Below are positions 1 to 12,112 of a stretch of 64,000 nt of DNA, piece after piece (positions within the stretch are counted from its first letter, which is position 1; each line of letters begins with the position of its first letter). The stretch lies in the NCBI GenBank assembly GCA_963210315.1, contig OY723241.1, positions 1,860,001 through 1,924,000 of the forward strand, in the 5' to 3' direction. Source of the DNA: Rhynchopus euleeides (lineage: Eukaryota > Euglenozoa > Diplonemea > Diplonemida > Diplonemidae). A model generated the notes under the pieces. That model was not told the origin of the DNA and searched no databases. It saw nothing but the letters and a program-made list of their open reading frames with translations. A program made the translations under genes and the position numbers.

Positions 1-1
1 G

Positions 2-3000
2 GACGACACGCTGAACGTGCGCGGTACATCTGTGCCGACGGTGGTACGCCTGCACGCAGGGGACGACACGGTGGCGGTCGGGTCGGACGCTGTGCTGCTG
101 AGCAACGCGGCGGCCGCGGCAGCGACGAAGGTGGAGGGGCGGGCCGACTACGTGGAGGCGCTGCTGACGGTGGACGGGGGCGAGCCGGGTACGCAGGGCC
201 GCAAGCGCCTGCTCGTGTCGGACACGCTGTCGACGGTGGGGCGCACGAATGTGACACTGACGGCGGGGCGCATCGCGGGTGTCGCACCTGCGGACATTGT
301 GTACACGGGGCCCGACTACACGCGCGGGATCACGGTGTGGCTCGGGGCGCACGCCGACACGGTGCGTGTGGCGGAGACTTACGGCGGGGCGGACGGGGTG
401 CCCGCCGTCGGGGCGCGCACGGTGACATCCGTCTTCACCGGGGACGGGGCGGACAACGTGACAGTGGCGCTGTCTGTTGAGACGGACGGGTTCTGCGTCG
501 TCGGAACGGAGGGGGGTAACGACACGCTGGATGCGTCCCAGTCGACGCTGCCGCTGGTGCTCGTCGGTGGGGCCGGGGCGGACACCATCACGTCGGGGCT
601 TGCGGCGGACATCATCTTCGGGGACACCGGGCGCGCCGTGTTCGGCGGGGTGGACACGGTGGGCGTGCCGGCGGGGAGCACGGCGGCGCTGAGCGGGGTG
701 GCGCACCTGCGTTCGTCTGCCTTCACGGACCACTGCGCTGCCGGCGGGCGCGACACGATCACGACGACCGGCGGTGCCGGGGTCGGATATGTTGTGTTCG
801 GGGGTGCGGGTGTGGATGTGGTGACGACCGGGCCCGGGGAGGACGTCGTGTTCGGCGACTACGGGTTCGTGGAGTTCACGGAGGGGCGGCTGGTGCGCGC
901 CGCGTCGGCGTGCGAGACCGACGGCGGTGACGACGTGCTGGCGTCAGGTGCCGGGGCGGACATCGTGGCGGGAACGGGGCGGACAACATCACGTCGGCGG
1001 AGGGGGCGGACGTGGTGGCCGGGGACCACATGTCCGTGCTGCTGTCGTACGCGTCCGGCGCGCGCCTGGTGACGAGCGTGGCGACGACGATCCGCGAGGC
1101 CGGGGCCGGGGACTTCGTGTGGGCTGGCAGCGGGGACGACTTGGTGCTCGGCGGTGTCGGGGCGGACACGGTGTGGGGCGGGGCGGGCAACGATGTCGTG
1201 TTCGGTGATGCCGGGTCGTACACGTCTGCGGTGGCGGGCGACTTCGCCTTCGCGTCGACGGAGACGGACCTCGCAGAGGCGGTGGGCACTGGGGACGTGC
1301 TGTACGGGGAGGGCGGGGACGACGTCCTGCTGGGAGGGCAGGGTGCGGACACCTTGTGGGGTGCGGATGGGCACGACTGGCTGTTCGGGGATCACGGGAG
1401 CGGGGCGGTGGCCCCGAGCCTGTCCACGCAGGTGACGGCGCGCACACAGGCCCCCGTGGCAGGCGGGGACGACACGGTGCACGGTGAGGGCGGGGACGAC
1501 GTGCTGTTCGGGGGCCACGCGGCGGACACGCTGCTGGGTGCGGACGGGTCGGACGTGCTGTTTGGGGACTACGGGGAGTACACGGCGGACGCCACGAGCG
1601 CTTCGCTCGTGTCCGTGGACACGGAGCAGGCTGCCGCGGAGAACGCGAACACCATCGACGGTGCAGCGGATGACGACTTCGCGTTCGGCGGGGGCGGGTC
1701 CGACAACATCACGGGTGCGGGCGGGGCGGACTGGCTTTTCGGGGACCACGGGCGCGTCGACATGCAGTGGGCTGCAACAGCACCGGAGGAGCCGGCACGC
1801 GCGCTGCATGTGGCGCCCGCGGCGTCCGTGGCCGGGTCGGTGCGCCAGGCGCAGAGCATCGCGCCCACGTCCGGGCTGGCGGACGCGATCGCCGGTGGGG
1901 AAGGGGCGGACTACGTGTTCGGCGGGGGCGGGGCCGACGAGCTGCACGGGGACGGCGGGGCGGACGTGCTGTTCGGGGACCACGGGGCGGTGCTGCTGAA
2001 CACGACGGCCGTGTCGGAGTACGGGTCCACGCTGGTGGAGGTGGCGGCGGAGGGCGGCGCCGACAGCATCGCCGGGGGCGAGGGGGACGACGTGGTGTTC
2101 GGGGGGCAGGGTGCCGACACCATCACCGGGGGCAACGGGGCGGATGTGCTCTTCGGGGACCACGGGAACATGACGCGGCTGCTGGCGGCCGTGGCGGAGG
2201 CGCACGCCGCAACGCCGGCTACGTACGCCGGGCACGGCGGGAACGACACCGTCGACGGGGATGCGGGGGATGACGTCATCTTCGGCGGGGCTGGTGCGGA
2301 CACGGTGAACGCGAGCGCCGGCAACGACGTGGTATTCGGGGACTACGGGGAGGCGCATGTGTTCGGGGCCGCGTCGGACCCGCAGACGTACGTGCGCACA
2401 TACGCGACGCTGTCCGTGGCAGACGTCGGGGCCGACGACACCCTGGCCGGGCACGACGGGGACGACTTCGTGTTCGGCGGGCCGGGTGCGGACAGCATCG
2501 CGGGGGACGCCGGTGACGACTGGGTGTTCGGGGACAACGGGCAGGTGCGGCTTGTTGCCGCCACGCAGCTGTCGGAGCTGCTGTCGCTGGATGCGGGCAG
2601 CATCGGCGGGAACGACACCGTCGTGGCCGGGGCGGGCAACGACATTGTGTTCGGCGGGGACGGGGCGGACAACATCACGGGCAGTGCTGGGGACGACTGG
2701 CTGTTCGGGGACAATGGGCGCGCCACGCTGGACACGCTGACGCAGGTGCTGGAGTCAACGGCGGAGGACGCCGGCGGTGCGGACCTGGTGCAGGGCAACG
2801 AGGGGGACGACTACATCGTCGGCGGCGTCGGGGCGGACACGCTGCACGGCGGGGAGGGGCAGGACTTCGTGTTCGGGGACAGCGGGAAGGTGGAGCAGCC
2901 CACACAGGTGGGGGGGCAGGGGGCGGTGCGCACCTTCACCCCCGTCTTCCCTGCCAGTGTGCACGGCGGGGATGACAGCATCTACGGCGGGGCCGGTGAC

Positions 3001-6000
3001 GACGTGGTGGTCGCGCAGCAGGGGGCGGACTACGTGGAGGGCAACGCCGGGCTGGACATGGTGTTCGGGGACCAGGCAGAGGCCGTGCTGGCGCGTGCGG
3101 ACCACACAGTGGTGTGGGCGCGTGCGGTGCTGCCGACCTTCGAGGAGGGGCGTGGCGGAGACGACGAGCTGCACGGCAACGGCGGGGAGGACTACCTGTT
3201 CGGCGGGACGGGGAGCGACACGATCTACGGCGGGGACGCGGTGGACGTGCTGCTCGGGGACCACGCGCTGTTCAACGGCTCCTTCCCGGCAGGGCACCAG
3301 TACCGCTCCATCCACACAGCTGCGGCCGACGGCGGTGCGAACGACACCCTGCACGGGGACGCCGGAGACGACGTGCTGCTCGGGCAGCAGGGTGCGGACG
3401 CGCTGCACGGCGGTGCCGGGGAGGACGACATCACCGGCGGGCACGACGTGCTGGGCGGGGATGACGAAGGTGATGTGGTGTACGGCGGGACGGAGGCGGA
3501 CGTGGTCCTGGGCGACAACGGCATCATCAGCCGCACCATCTTCGTCAACCCGACGCCTGTGCCCGCCACCGAGGCGCCGGCGCTGCCGACACGCCCTGCA
3601 GGCGTGTGTGTCGGGGAGTTCAACGTGCTGACGCCGGAGGCCGGCACCGTGGCAAACCCTGTGTCGCCGTCCGCGCGCTACCGGCGCAACGAGCGGAAGT
3701 GCTGGCAGACGGCGTGCGACGGGCAGTCGGTGACGGTGTCGTGGTCGCGCTTCGACACGGAGAAGAAGGACCTGGTGTCGCTGTACCAGGTGGACCACGA
3801 CGGGGAGCTGAGCCTGCGCTGGGTGCGCGAGGGTGACAGCCTGCCGGCCACCGCCACCTTCGACGGGGACGTGCTCGTGCGCTTCGAGTCCAACAACGGG
3901 AGGGAGGAGCACGGGTTTGCCTTCACCTACACGTGCTCTGCCGTGACGCCTCTGCCACCGCCGCCTCCGCCTGTGACGACGTCTGTGTCGGGCCCGCCCT
4001 ATGTGCACGCGCTGCTGTGGACGCGGTACCCGGGTGCGGCGCGCTACGCGGACGTGGTGCGCATGGTGCAGCGCTTCGACGACGTGGACGAGGTGAGCGG
4101 GGACGACGCGCTGTTCGGGGATGCAGGCGACGATGTGCTGCACGGGCAGCGCGGCAACGACGCCATCGACGGCGGGGAGGGTGACGACGAGGTGTTCGGC
4201 GAGCACGGCAGCGACGTGCTGCGGGGCGGGCCCGGGTCGGACGTGTTGATCGGGGACATGGGGCACGTGGTGCGTGCGCTGGGGGCGGACGGGCTGCCGC
4301 GCATCAACACGAAGGCGAACACGGGTGTGTGGCACCGCAACGTGGTGCTAGAGGAGCAGGCGACGCTGACGGGGCAGTGGGTGGAGGCACACACGCTGCA
4401 GGGGGCGCGCCCCACCGCGGCAGACGGCGTGGCGCTGCTGGGCGCAGACGTGCTCGTCACCTTCGGGGCGTACCAGCAGGACGGGCGCACGAAGCTGCGT
4501 GGGCCGCTGCCGGGCATCCCGGCCCCGCCGAGCCCCGCGCCGTGGCGCAGCATGGTGGGCGGGCTGGCGCTGCTGCCTGCGGGCAACGACACGCTGCACG
4601 GCGACGCGGGGGACGACGTGCTGATCGGGCAGCGCGGGGACGACACGCTGCACGGCGGTGCCGGGGAGGACGTGCTGTACGGCGACGGGGTGTCTGCGCT
4701 GTACCACCAGGACTCCACGCTGCCCCTCGCGACGACGGTGGTGCGCGTGCTGCAGCGCACGCATCAGACCCCGGTGGTGGACGTCGCCTTCTTCGGGCAC
4801 GTGCTGCACGCCCCCGTGTGGATGCTGCCGGAGCAGGCGGGGCGTGCGCACGCGTTCCGCCCCATGCAGGACGCCGCCATCGCAGAGGTGCTGCCTGCGG
4901 ACCTGGAGGCGATGCTGGCTGCTGTGGGTGCGGCGGACATGGCGCTGTCGGCAGAGCCGGGGCTGCTGCGCCCGTTCACGGTGGCGGTGCCGGACGTGGC
5001 GCGTCACGCCCACCAGGTGGACGGGAACGACGTGCTGAGCGGCGATGCCGGCAACGACCTGCTTGTGGGGGACAGCGCCTTCTACCACGCGGCGGAGCAG
5101 CTGGAGGTCGAAGCTGTGCGCGACATGCGTGACCGTGCCGCACGGCGGTGGGTGGAGGTGCAGCACCGCCTGGCACGCCTGTCTGCCGACGCGGGGACGT
5201 ACCAGGCACAGCAGGGGGCGTACAGCCTGCCCGCAAGCGTGACGGTGGGCAACGACACCCTGTCCGGCGGGCTGGGTAGCGACACGCTTGTCGGGGACCG
5301 CCTGGAGGTCTTCTCGGACGTGGTGTACCGCGAGCAGCTGGGTGGGGAGAACGTCGAGGGGCGCCTGCTGGCGCTGCTGCAGATGTACGCCGACTTCGAG
5401 GAGCTAGGTGTGGACGTGCTGTACGCGCTGTACGAGCGCCACCACGCCGTGGTGTCGGCACTGGCGGACGTGGCGCCCAGCGCGGCGGTGGCTGCGCCGG
5501 ACCTGCAGCTGAGCGTGTCGAACGACGCGCTGGACGGCGGGGACGACGACGACGTGGCTGTCGGGGATTCGTTGATTGTGGTGTCCAAGGGCATTGTGGC
5601 TCAGGGCTGGGAGGTGCCCCACATCAACGACCATGTGCCCGGGTGGAGCGGCAACGATGACTGGCTCAAGCGTGAGGCCGACGACCACGCCCGCCTCCTG
5701 CAGCAGCACAAGAACCGCGACTTGGCGCCTTTCGTGAGCCGCGCTCTCAGCGGGTCGGAGCTGAGGAGGCGTGCTGCCGGTGCTTGGAACCGCCTGCCGT
5801 CCACACGCTGGGGCAGCGACGTGCTTTCGGGTGGCAACGGCAACGACATGCTTGTCGGCGACTTCGCGCTTGCTATTGTGACGACCTTCGAGGGCGCCGC
5901 ATTCACCCCCTCTGTGCGTGACGGGCTTCGCAACGTGCACCGTGTGCAGGACGACCACCACGGCGAGGTGCGCGACCTCATCGAAGACCGTCTGACAGAG

Positions 6001-6621
6001 GACCCGTCGGCAGAGCTTGTGAGGCTGCCCCGCACGAGCCTGGTGGACGGCAGGCTGGACACATACCACGACAAGAGCTACGGTGTGGGGCGCCACGACG
6101 AGCCCGACGCAGGCTCGATGTCGGACAAGCTGTTCGGGCAGGGCGGCAACGACGCGATCGCCGCAGACAACGCGGTGACCACGCTGGCCGTCTGGGGCCC
6201 CACCAACAGCCTCATCGTGTCACCGGAGGTGTGCGTGAAGCACGAGACGTTTGAGCTGCTGCGCCTGCAGCACTGGGAACGCCTCAGGAAGTACGAGGAC
6301 CGGCAGTGGGGCCTGGACCGCGACGAGCTGAGCGGTGGTGCAGAGCTGGGCGAGCGCGATGTGATGCTGGCTGACGAGGGTGGCAGCCACCGGGACACTG
6401 TGCTTGACGAGGAGCGCTTTGTCGACGTGGTCTTCAACCCGAACCGCTACGAAGACATGGCCCCTCTGTTCCGCAACGCACTCCGCAGCACGCTGAACGC
6501 CACCCCGTTGCAGCAGCTGACGCTGGATGGCGTGCGGACCACCACCGAGCTGCAAGAGCACACGTACGTGCCGGTCTCCGGAACCCAGGGTATCTTTGCG
6601 CTTGTGTGGCGGCGCGTGTGA
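2..6621 (+). CDS. Giant RTX-type calcium-binding-repeat protein with CUB-like insert (5' partial)
   Basis: The 5' end lies outside the window; reading is open from base 2 to the TGA at 6619-6621, over 2,100 residues. Most of it is tandem nonapeptides of the haemolysin-type calcium-binding class (GGxGxDxLx), often closing with FGDHG, FGDYG or FGDNG, which in known proteins form calcium-filled beta-rolls outside the cell. Repeats are dense to about 3530 and sparser after 4300, where long non-repeat spacers separate single blocks such as GGLGSDTLVGD. About 3600-3935 encodes a Cys-containing segment resembling a CUB domain (ending near NGREEHGFAFTYTC), followed by a proline run. Two overlapping frames cover the array, with about one apparent break; whether it is genuine or an assembly slip is open. 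RTX repeats occur in bacterial toxins, adhesins and enzymes; nothing here shows toxin activity. A secreted or surface adhesin-like role is inference. No membrane segment or introns were seen. Confidence 0.8.
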
Positions 6622-7401
6622 GTGTTGAGTGTGAATCAGATGTAGTGTGGTAGGTCGCATCAGGACAGAGCTCGCTCGGGTGCTGGCCTGCCTCACACAC
6701 AAGCAAGAACAGAAGCTTGCCGTGTGAGTGTTTTGTGTCAAAACGAATAACCGAACGAATGCGGAAGTATGGCAGTATCCCAATATGTGTTGGGAATGGT
6801 TGAACAACCTGTGATGGGCGGCGTGTCTTGGCTGCGCCACAGGCATCCAGGCAGCACACACCCCCTCTGTCGCCCTGCGACAGCCTCTCCCGCACCTGCA
6901 CACACACAGACACATTCCTGTCTAACGCGTGCCGTGCGTGGGTTGTGTTGCCCGCCTGTGTCGTCTGTCTTTTGACACAACCGCATCTGATGCTTTGCAT
7001 CACAGGATGCGCGTGTGTGCTGGACACCGCGTCTGGCACACTGCGCGCGATCGTTCATATCTTCTGATATCATCCCCCTTCCCTCCCCCACCCCACCCCA
7101 CCCCTTTCCCCACCCACCCCACCCCAACCTACCCTTCCCTCCCATACCCACCACTTTCTTCGGGAATCAGTGCCCGGTCGCACCGGTGCAAACGGAAGCG
7201 CTCTCCATCTTTTCCGTTCTGGCATCGGGAACGGCCAACACGGCACACCCGATCATCCCCTTCCCTCAGCAAGCCAACCGGAGGTTTGCCTGCAATCCCA
7301 CACCTCCCCCCACCCCTCCCGGTGTCGAGCATTCAACCAACCGATGATCTGATCTGCTGCAGGCCTGGGGGTCAGCTGACCCCTATATTTTGTTCGCCGC
7401 A

Positions 7402-7627
7402 GTTCCAAGCGGCGGAGCGCAGCGAAGTCGGAACGGAACAAGTTCAACCGTCAGACTGCCAGCTTTCGGAATACCACCTTCCTCCCTGCCCAGTGTGCGC
7501 TCAGCAGAACAACAGTTTGGAGCTGTTTTGTTGGCCACGCGGCAACGCCTTCTTTTGCAGTTGCTGGGCTGTGTGGAGGGAGGTGGTTTCAACCGATAAT
7601 CAAAGCGGAAGGAGTACGTATTTTTTT
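7402..7627 (+). repeat. R1 dispersed repeat, diverged copy
   Basis: It begins with a GGCGGAGCGCAGCGAAGTCGG block, a variant of the R1 start, and ends AAGCGGAAGGAGTACG plus a T run. The mid-element pieces CAGTGTGCGCTCA and TTTGCAGTTGCTGGG match the other copies. It is the most diverged of the eight. Confidence 0.55.
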
Positions 7628-8338
7628 CACCACGCGGCATCGCATAATGTACTACTTTCTTTCTCCTTTGTGGGCTGCGGCAAGATACGGGAGACAAAGC
7701 GAGTGTGTGGATGGATGGGGGGTACGGCCGACCCCGGCGTGGTGGCGCAGCGCGGAAGCGCGCAATCGTCCACCGCACATCAGACAGTGGCACAACAGTG
7801 CCTTCAGACACAGCTGCCGAAGGGTCATTGCAGGCGTTGTCTCCTTCACGGTGCGATGCCCCTCCACCTGAGCCCTCTCGTGAATTGTTCTTGTCATCTG
7901 ACTGGGGTGGTGTGTTCGGACATTGTGTTTCAGGTTTTTTTTGTGCTTTGCGGGGTGAGTCTTCCTCTACGTGCCGAAGAGGCGCCTTTTCTGGCGCCTT
8001 TCTCCTACCTCTTTGTGAGAAGGGCGCTGAAAACTTTCCGAATAGCGGAAGACCCCCCCATGCGCGTCGCAGCGACGTCGGAAGCAACAAAAGGCGGAAC
8101 ACCCACAGGCTGAGAACGGTTGCCACTGAAGGGCGCCTCGTTGGTTCTTGGCTGTGTTCCCGCCTGTGGTGCGGCTGAGTGTCTCTCTCGCGTACAATGC
8201 ACAACGGTGAAACAGATGTGGCCTCCGCTCTGCATCGGTTATCTCTTGGCCCGATCTTATTATACTTGTCTGCCGCACCACCAGTGCGACACAGCACGAA
8301 GGTGTGACGGGTTTGTTTTTCCTCTTCTACATATGCTA

Positions 8339-8547
8339 GTTACAAGCGACGGAGCATCGCGATGTCGCGAAGTGACGTGGGAAATCGTACGACTGACTCC
8401 TAAGGATTTGTGCACCGCCATGCCTCAGCACAGCCTTGAGACAAGTTTTTTTTTTGCGCGAAACATTACATCGCCTGGATCTGTTTCGGACAGTTGCTGG
8501 ACAGGGTGTCAAGCCACAAGGCGAAAGGAGTACGATATATTTTTTAC
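8339..8547 (+). repeat. R1 dispersed repeat
   Basis: Starts GTTACAAGCGACGGAGC, continues GGGAAATCGTACGACTGA, CCTCAGCACAGCCTTGAGACA and CAGTTGCTGGACAGGGTGT, and ends GCGAAAGGAGTACGAT then T-rich. The inner AAATCGTAC near the start and GTACGAT near the end are inverted. Confidence 0.75.
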
Positions 8548-9303
8548 TAGAACCCACCCACCCACCCCCATCACCCATCATGTCCTATGATACCCCACCC
8601 AACGCAGCCCGCCTGGCTGCTGGATGGTTCCCAGCAGCCCTGCAGCTGTGTTTCCCCCCTTGGCTCTGCGAAATCCGCATGCGTCGCGAGGCTTGCGTCC
8701 ACAGCAGCAGGAGGGGGGGCGGGGCAGCACAACGCCCTGCTTCCCCCCGCTGCTGCGACACACCTGCTCTCGATTACCAGCACTGCTCGGATGCAGCACC
8801 TGCCGAGTCTCAAACAACAAAACGCCCCTTCCCCCACCTACCCCCCTTTCCCATTGCGCTTCCTTCGGGGCCTTTTGAGCCCGACCGTGTTGTTTTCCCG
8901 CGCTATTGCCCTCCCAGCGCACCCCCATCCCATCCGTCCCCTCCCACCCCCTTCCCCAACCGTCACGATTTTCTCATAGTTTCGAACCCAACTGAAATTG
9001 CCAGAAAATATCACAAAAGAAGAGCAAGCCCCCACCCCTTCTCCCCCACCTCCCACCCCCATTGCCTCCCACCCTTGTGCTGGCGCTCATCCCCTTTGCC
9101 GCTGCGTTGCCCCCGGGAGGAGCGGTATGTGCCCTTCCCCTATTTGGTGTGTGGAACTGCAAACGCACAGCTGAAGGCAGCCCAGTGGATGAAGTGTCCT
9201 CCCAGTGCATCCACTGCCAACAGTCTGATTTTGTTTTGTGCCGCACCTCACCACCACACACACACCACCCCTCCCACAGGCAGACGCAGCGCCGTGCCAC
9301 ACG

Positions 9304-10572
9304 ATGGCACGCCCGTCCCGCCACATGCCGCTGTTCCCGATAAGGCACCACCTCTTCCTGAGCCTTGTCGTGTGTGCCACCTACATGGCCGCCGGCGCTG
9401 GGGTGGAAGTAACGGAACGGGACACACTCGCCACCACCAACACCACCGCCGCCACCACCTGCCCCGACATCCCACCTGAGCTGACCGCCCCGGCGGGCAA
9501 CACCACCGAGGAGCAGCCCCAGGAGCAGCTGTACGTCCAGAAGGTGACAGACGACTGCCTCCGGGGCATGCCTGCAGCCTACGCACGGTCCCTCCCCCCG
9601 TTTGTGCTGAACAGCTTCGGCCCGCGCCTGGCGCTTCTCCCCGCTGCCGTGGTGGCCTCCCTCACGCCTGTGCAGTGCAGGCGCCTCTTCGTGCACAAGC
9701 TGAAAGGCGCGCAGTGCGAGGGCTTGAGCGTGGAATGCATCAGCGCCGCAGAGCACATCAACAAGCTGCAGGCGGGCTGCATCAGCTTCCTCCGCGACGC
9801 CACCGTCAAGGTGTTGGGGCGTGCCGTGCTGGAGAGCCTCCGCCCTGAAAGCTGGGGCGGGTTCTCCGCCAAGGCGGTGGGGCTCCTCGAGCCTGACCAG
9901 TGCCAGCACATCCCCCCCCGCAGCGCGCAGTACATCCGCTCCTGCAGGGCACTGCAGAGGCGGTGCCTCGTCGCGATGAGCGAGGCGGCGGTGTCTTCTC
10001 TGAAGCCTGCGTGTGTGAAGCACATCCCGGCAGCCGCGCTGCTGCGGCACCAGCCCCACTTCTACGCAGCCCTGTCGCCCCAGGCGGTTGCCGCCCTCAC
10101 CTCGCAGCAGTTCGGCAAGCTGAGTGAGGAGTGCGCCCACCTGCCCAGCGAGGCCCTGCCGCTGCTGAAGCGGCACCACTGCGCCAACGCCACACAGCTG
10201 TGCCTCAGCCACCTGAAGGCAAAGCATCCTGCGGTGCTGTGCAGCGGCAAGGCGGAGCCGGTGCAGGCGGTGGGGCTGCCGGACGGAAGGGCGGGGCAGG
10301 TTACGCAGCAGGCGCAGGAGGTGCCCGTCGTGCCGGAGGGTGGTGGTGGTGTGCTCCGGAGGCGTGATCAGCGCGTGCTGTCCGTGCGGCCCCGTGTGGT
10401 GTCCAGTGTGGCGGAGCCTGTGGACTACACCCAGCGGAAGGCTCGCCCCTCCTCGATTCCTCTGTTTGTGATTCTGGTGCTGACCGCCAGCTTTTCTCTC
10501 TTCCTGGTCAAGTCGTGGATTGACCCCCGGCACAGGTCGCTCGCGACGCAGCAGCGACGCTATCGCTTTTAA
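9304..10572 (+). CDS. Type I membrane protein with LRR-like ectodomain
   Basis: A 422-residue protein. I start at the ATG at 9304 because a signal peptide follows at once (hydrophobic HHLFLSLVVCATYMAAGAG, about residues 14-35) and a pyrimidine tract with AG lies about 20 nt upstream; the frame stays open further 5' but begins without an ATG. After a Thr-rich, N-glycosylation-prone stretch, residues 80-310 carry 20-23-residue repeats of the type AVVASLTPVQCRRL and AVAALTSQQFGKL with regular Cys, reminiscent of degenerate leucine-rich repeats. A basic linker leads to a C-terminal membrane helix (about 383-401, IPLFVILVLTASFSLFLVK) and a short basic tail. Inference: plasma-membrane or endomembrane protein with a lumenal or extracellular interaction domain. 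No enzyme motif and no named family recognised; no introns within the ORF. Confidence 0.75.
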   Translation: MARPSRHMPLFPIRHHLFLSLVVCATYMAAGAGVEVTERDTLATTNTTAATTCPDIPPELTAPAGNTTEEQPQEQLYVQKVTDDCLRGMPAAYARSLPPFVLNSFGPRLALLPAAVVASLTPVQCRRLFVHKLKGAQCEGLSVECISAAEHINKLQAGCISFLRDATVKVLGRAVLESLRPESWGGFSAKAVGLLEPDQCQHIPPRSAQYIRSCRALQRRCLVAMSEAAVSSLKPACVKHIPAAALLRHQPHFYAALSPQAVAALTSQQFGKLSEECAHLPSEALPLLKRHHCANATQLCLSHLKAKHPAVLCSGKAEPVQAVGLPDGRAGQVTQQAQEVPVVPEGGGGVLRRRDQRVLSVRPRVVSSVAEPVDYTQRKARPSSIPLFVILVLTASFSLFLVKSWIDPRHRSLATQQRRYRF

Positions 10573-11246
10573 TCAGGTGGGGAGCCACGGCCTGGCGTGC
10601 CCGTGCCTTGTGCCGACAGGGCTTTTGACAGTTCAGTGCGAGGGACGAGTTTCCCCCATCCCACTCCCTTGATCCCTCGCGTGTCTCGCCCTGCCTGCCA
10701 CACGCCGTTTGCCCCACCCCACCCCACCACAAACTTGTTTGAGCACCGTAGGTGCGTAGGGGGGAGTCGTGAGGTCGAGGAAGGACGGGCGATCTGACCT
10801 GTCGTGTTTTTCTGTTTACTACCACTTGCAATACGCAAGGTTGGAAGGGGCTGAGGGGAAACACCGCACAACTCACAGCAGGATTTGTGTCTCTTTGTTC
10901 CCCGCTCCAGCCCCTCCGCACGCGAACTGATACTACAAGCAGACCTGGATGAACTGACCTCCCCCTCCCCCTATCTCCTTTGTATCCTCTGACCGAGCAA
11001 GACTCCCCCCCACCCCACCCCACCCCACCCCCTTCCAGGTATATAACCCACACCCCTCCCCAAGCCCCAACCTCTCAGAGGCACCTTTGCCCCGCTCGCC
11101 CCTCCTTTTCGTATATTTCGGGCGCCTCTCTCTCCCCCTCTCTCTCACGCACATTCGTGCCGTTCCGCAGGTGTGGGGTCTCCTTGATTTCCCACACCAT
11201 CCGCACGTGTCTGTGATCTGGTGGAGAGTGCCACATTGTGGCAGCC
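10573..11246 (+). other. Intergenic region with TATA-like motif
   Basis: No gene seen. CCCCACCC-type tracts occur at about 10710 and 11005. GTATATAA at 11039-11046 resembles a TATA box about 200 nt before the Rab start codon, and TTCCGCAG at about 11163-11170 follows a long pyrimidine tract, so it could be a leader-exon or trans-splice acceptor. Both are single-motif observations. Confidence 0.4.
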
Positions 11247-12112
11247 ATGGTTCTCCAGTCGTCATTCGCGTCAGCCGAAGGCGCCGAGGGGGTGTGCAAC
11301 GCTGTGAAGACGGACAGCCCCTCTCACTCCTCGCTGGAGACAGAGGGCGAAACCTTGTTCAAGATCGCTGTGGTGGGCGACGAGCCTGCAGGCAAGAGCA
11401 GCCTGATCCACCGCTATGTCCACGGGTCTTTCAAAGAGCGGCTCCGCCAGAAGGGCGTGTCGTGCGCGACCAAGATTGTGGCGGAAGCCGAGAGGCAGCT
11501 GACCCTTCAGATCTACGAGGTGGGGCGTGAAGAGCGTGTGGGGCGGGAGACGCAGTTCCACCTGCAGGGGACCTCCGCCGCATTTATCTGCATCGACTCG
11601 GGGGTCAACGCGTCCCTCGGCAGTGTCTTGCAGTGGAAGGATGATGTGGCGCGGCACGGATTGGAGTCTGCGCCCTGCATCCTGCTGGTCTGCAGGACTG
11701 ATCTGTGCCCCGTCAGCGGGTTCTCCGCCAGGGAGCTGGATCACTTCTGCGCGGAGAATGGGTTTGACGGATGGTTTGAGACATCTGCCAAGACAGGGGC
11801 AGGTGTGGATAAGGCATTCCAGAAGCTTGTGGGGTGCATCCTGCAGAACAGCGCGGGGTCTGTGGCCCCGATACCCTACTTCCCCAGGCGCATGCAGGTA
11901 TGGCGGTGTTTTTTTTGCCTCCCACCCCCTCCGCCCCCCCCGCCCCCTCATGCGGAGGGAGACTGGGCAAGCGCCAGTCGGTTCAACTTACACTAAACAC
12001 AAAGGTGATGTGTGTTAACTCAGGAGGGAGGCAGCATGGCTCACCGCACAACCCACCAAACCCACAGGGCGAGATGCCTGGCATGCAGCGAGGGTGCTGC
12101 GTCGTGAGCTGA
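11247..12112 (+). CDS. Divergent Rab-like small GTPase, two exons
   Basis: Exons 11247-11897 and 12068-12112, joined in phase 0 across a 170-nt intron (GTATGG to CACAG); 231 residues. The P-loop GDEPAGKS is at residues 44-51 and the guanine-specificity loop near the end is ETSAKTG. The second exon supplies only 14 residues, ending RGCCVVS, a double cysteine fitting Rab geranylgeranylation. Known Rabs cycle between GDP and GTP and recruit effectors in vesicle traffic. This one is unusual: the switch II motif usually written DTAGQE reads EVGREER, so the catalytic Gln is absent; NKxD reads CRTD; and the conserved switch I Thr-Ile-Gly reads Gln-Lys-Gly. Slow or no GTP hydrolysis is inference. A 30-residue N-terminal extension precedes the fold. 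Start chosen at the first in-frame ATG. Confidence 0.85.

Larger units (their letters stand above)
6622..9303 (+). other. Intergenic region with C-rich tracts and two R1 repeats
   Basis: No convincing gene. ORFs here are short, overlap on both strands and lack recognisable domains. The stretch holds a C-rich tract at about 7075-7155, two R1 dispersed repeats, a short GC stem near 7980-8010 (AGGCGCC/GGCGCCT) and C-rich tracts near 8830-9065. A pyrimidine-rich run ending CCCACAG at about 9275 could be the trans- or cis-splice acceptor for the next gene. Confidence 0.6.

Noticed and set aside
859-4335. Long minus-strand ORFs (531 and 526 codons) antisense to the RTX gene
   Set aside because: They mirror the codon bias of the GGxGxDxL repeats, are Arg/His/Pro/Val-rich with no domain, and overlap a far longer, clearly repetitive sense frame.
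2-6621. Bacterial contamination as the source of the RTX gene
   Set aside because: A CUB-like insert, eukaryotic neighbours and no bacterial operon or ribosome-binding-site features; contig linkage was not independently tested.
6928-8113. 394-codon ORF between the RTX and membrane-protein genes
   Set aside because: It crosses C-rich tracts and an R1 repeat, has no domain, and overlaps comparable antisense ORFs.
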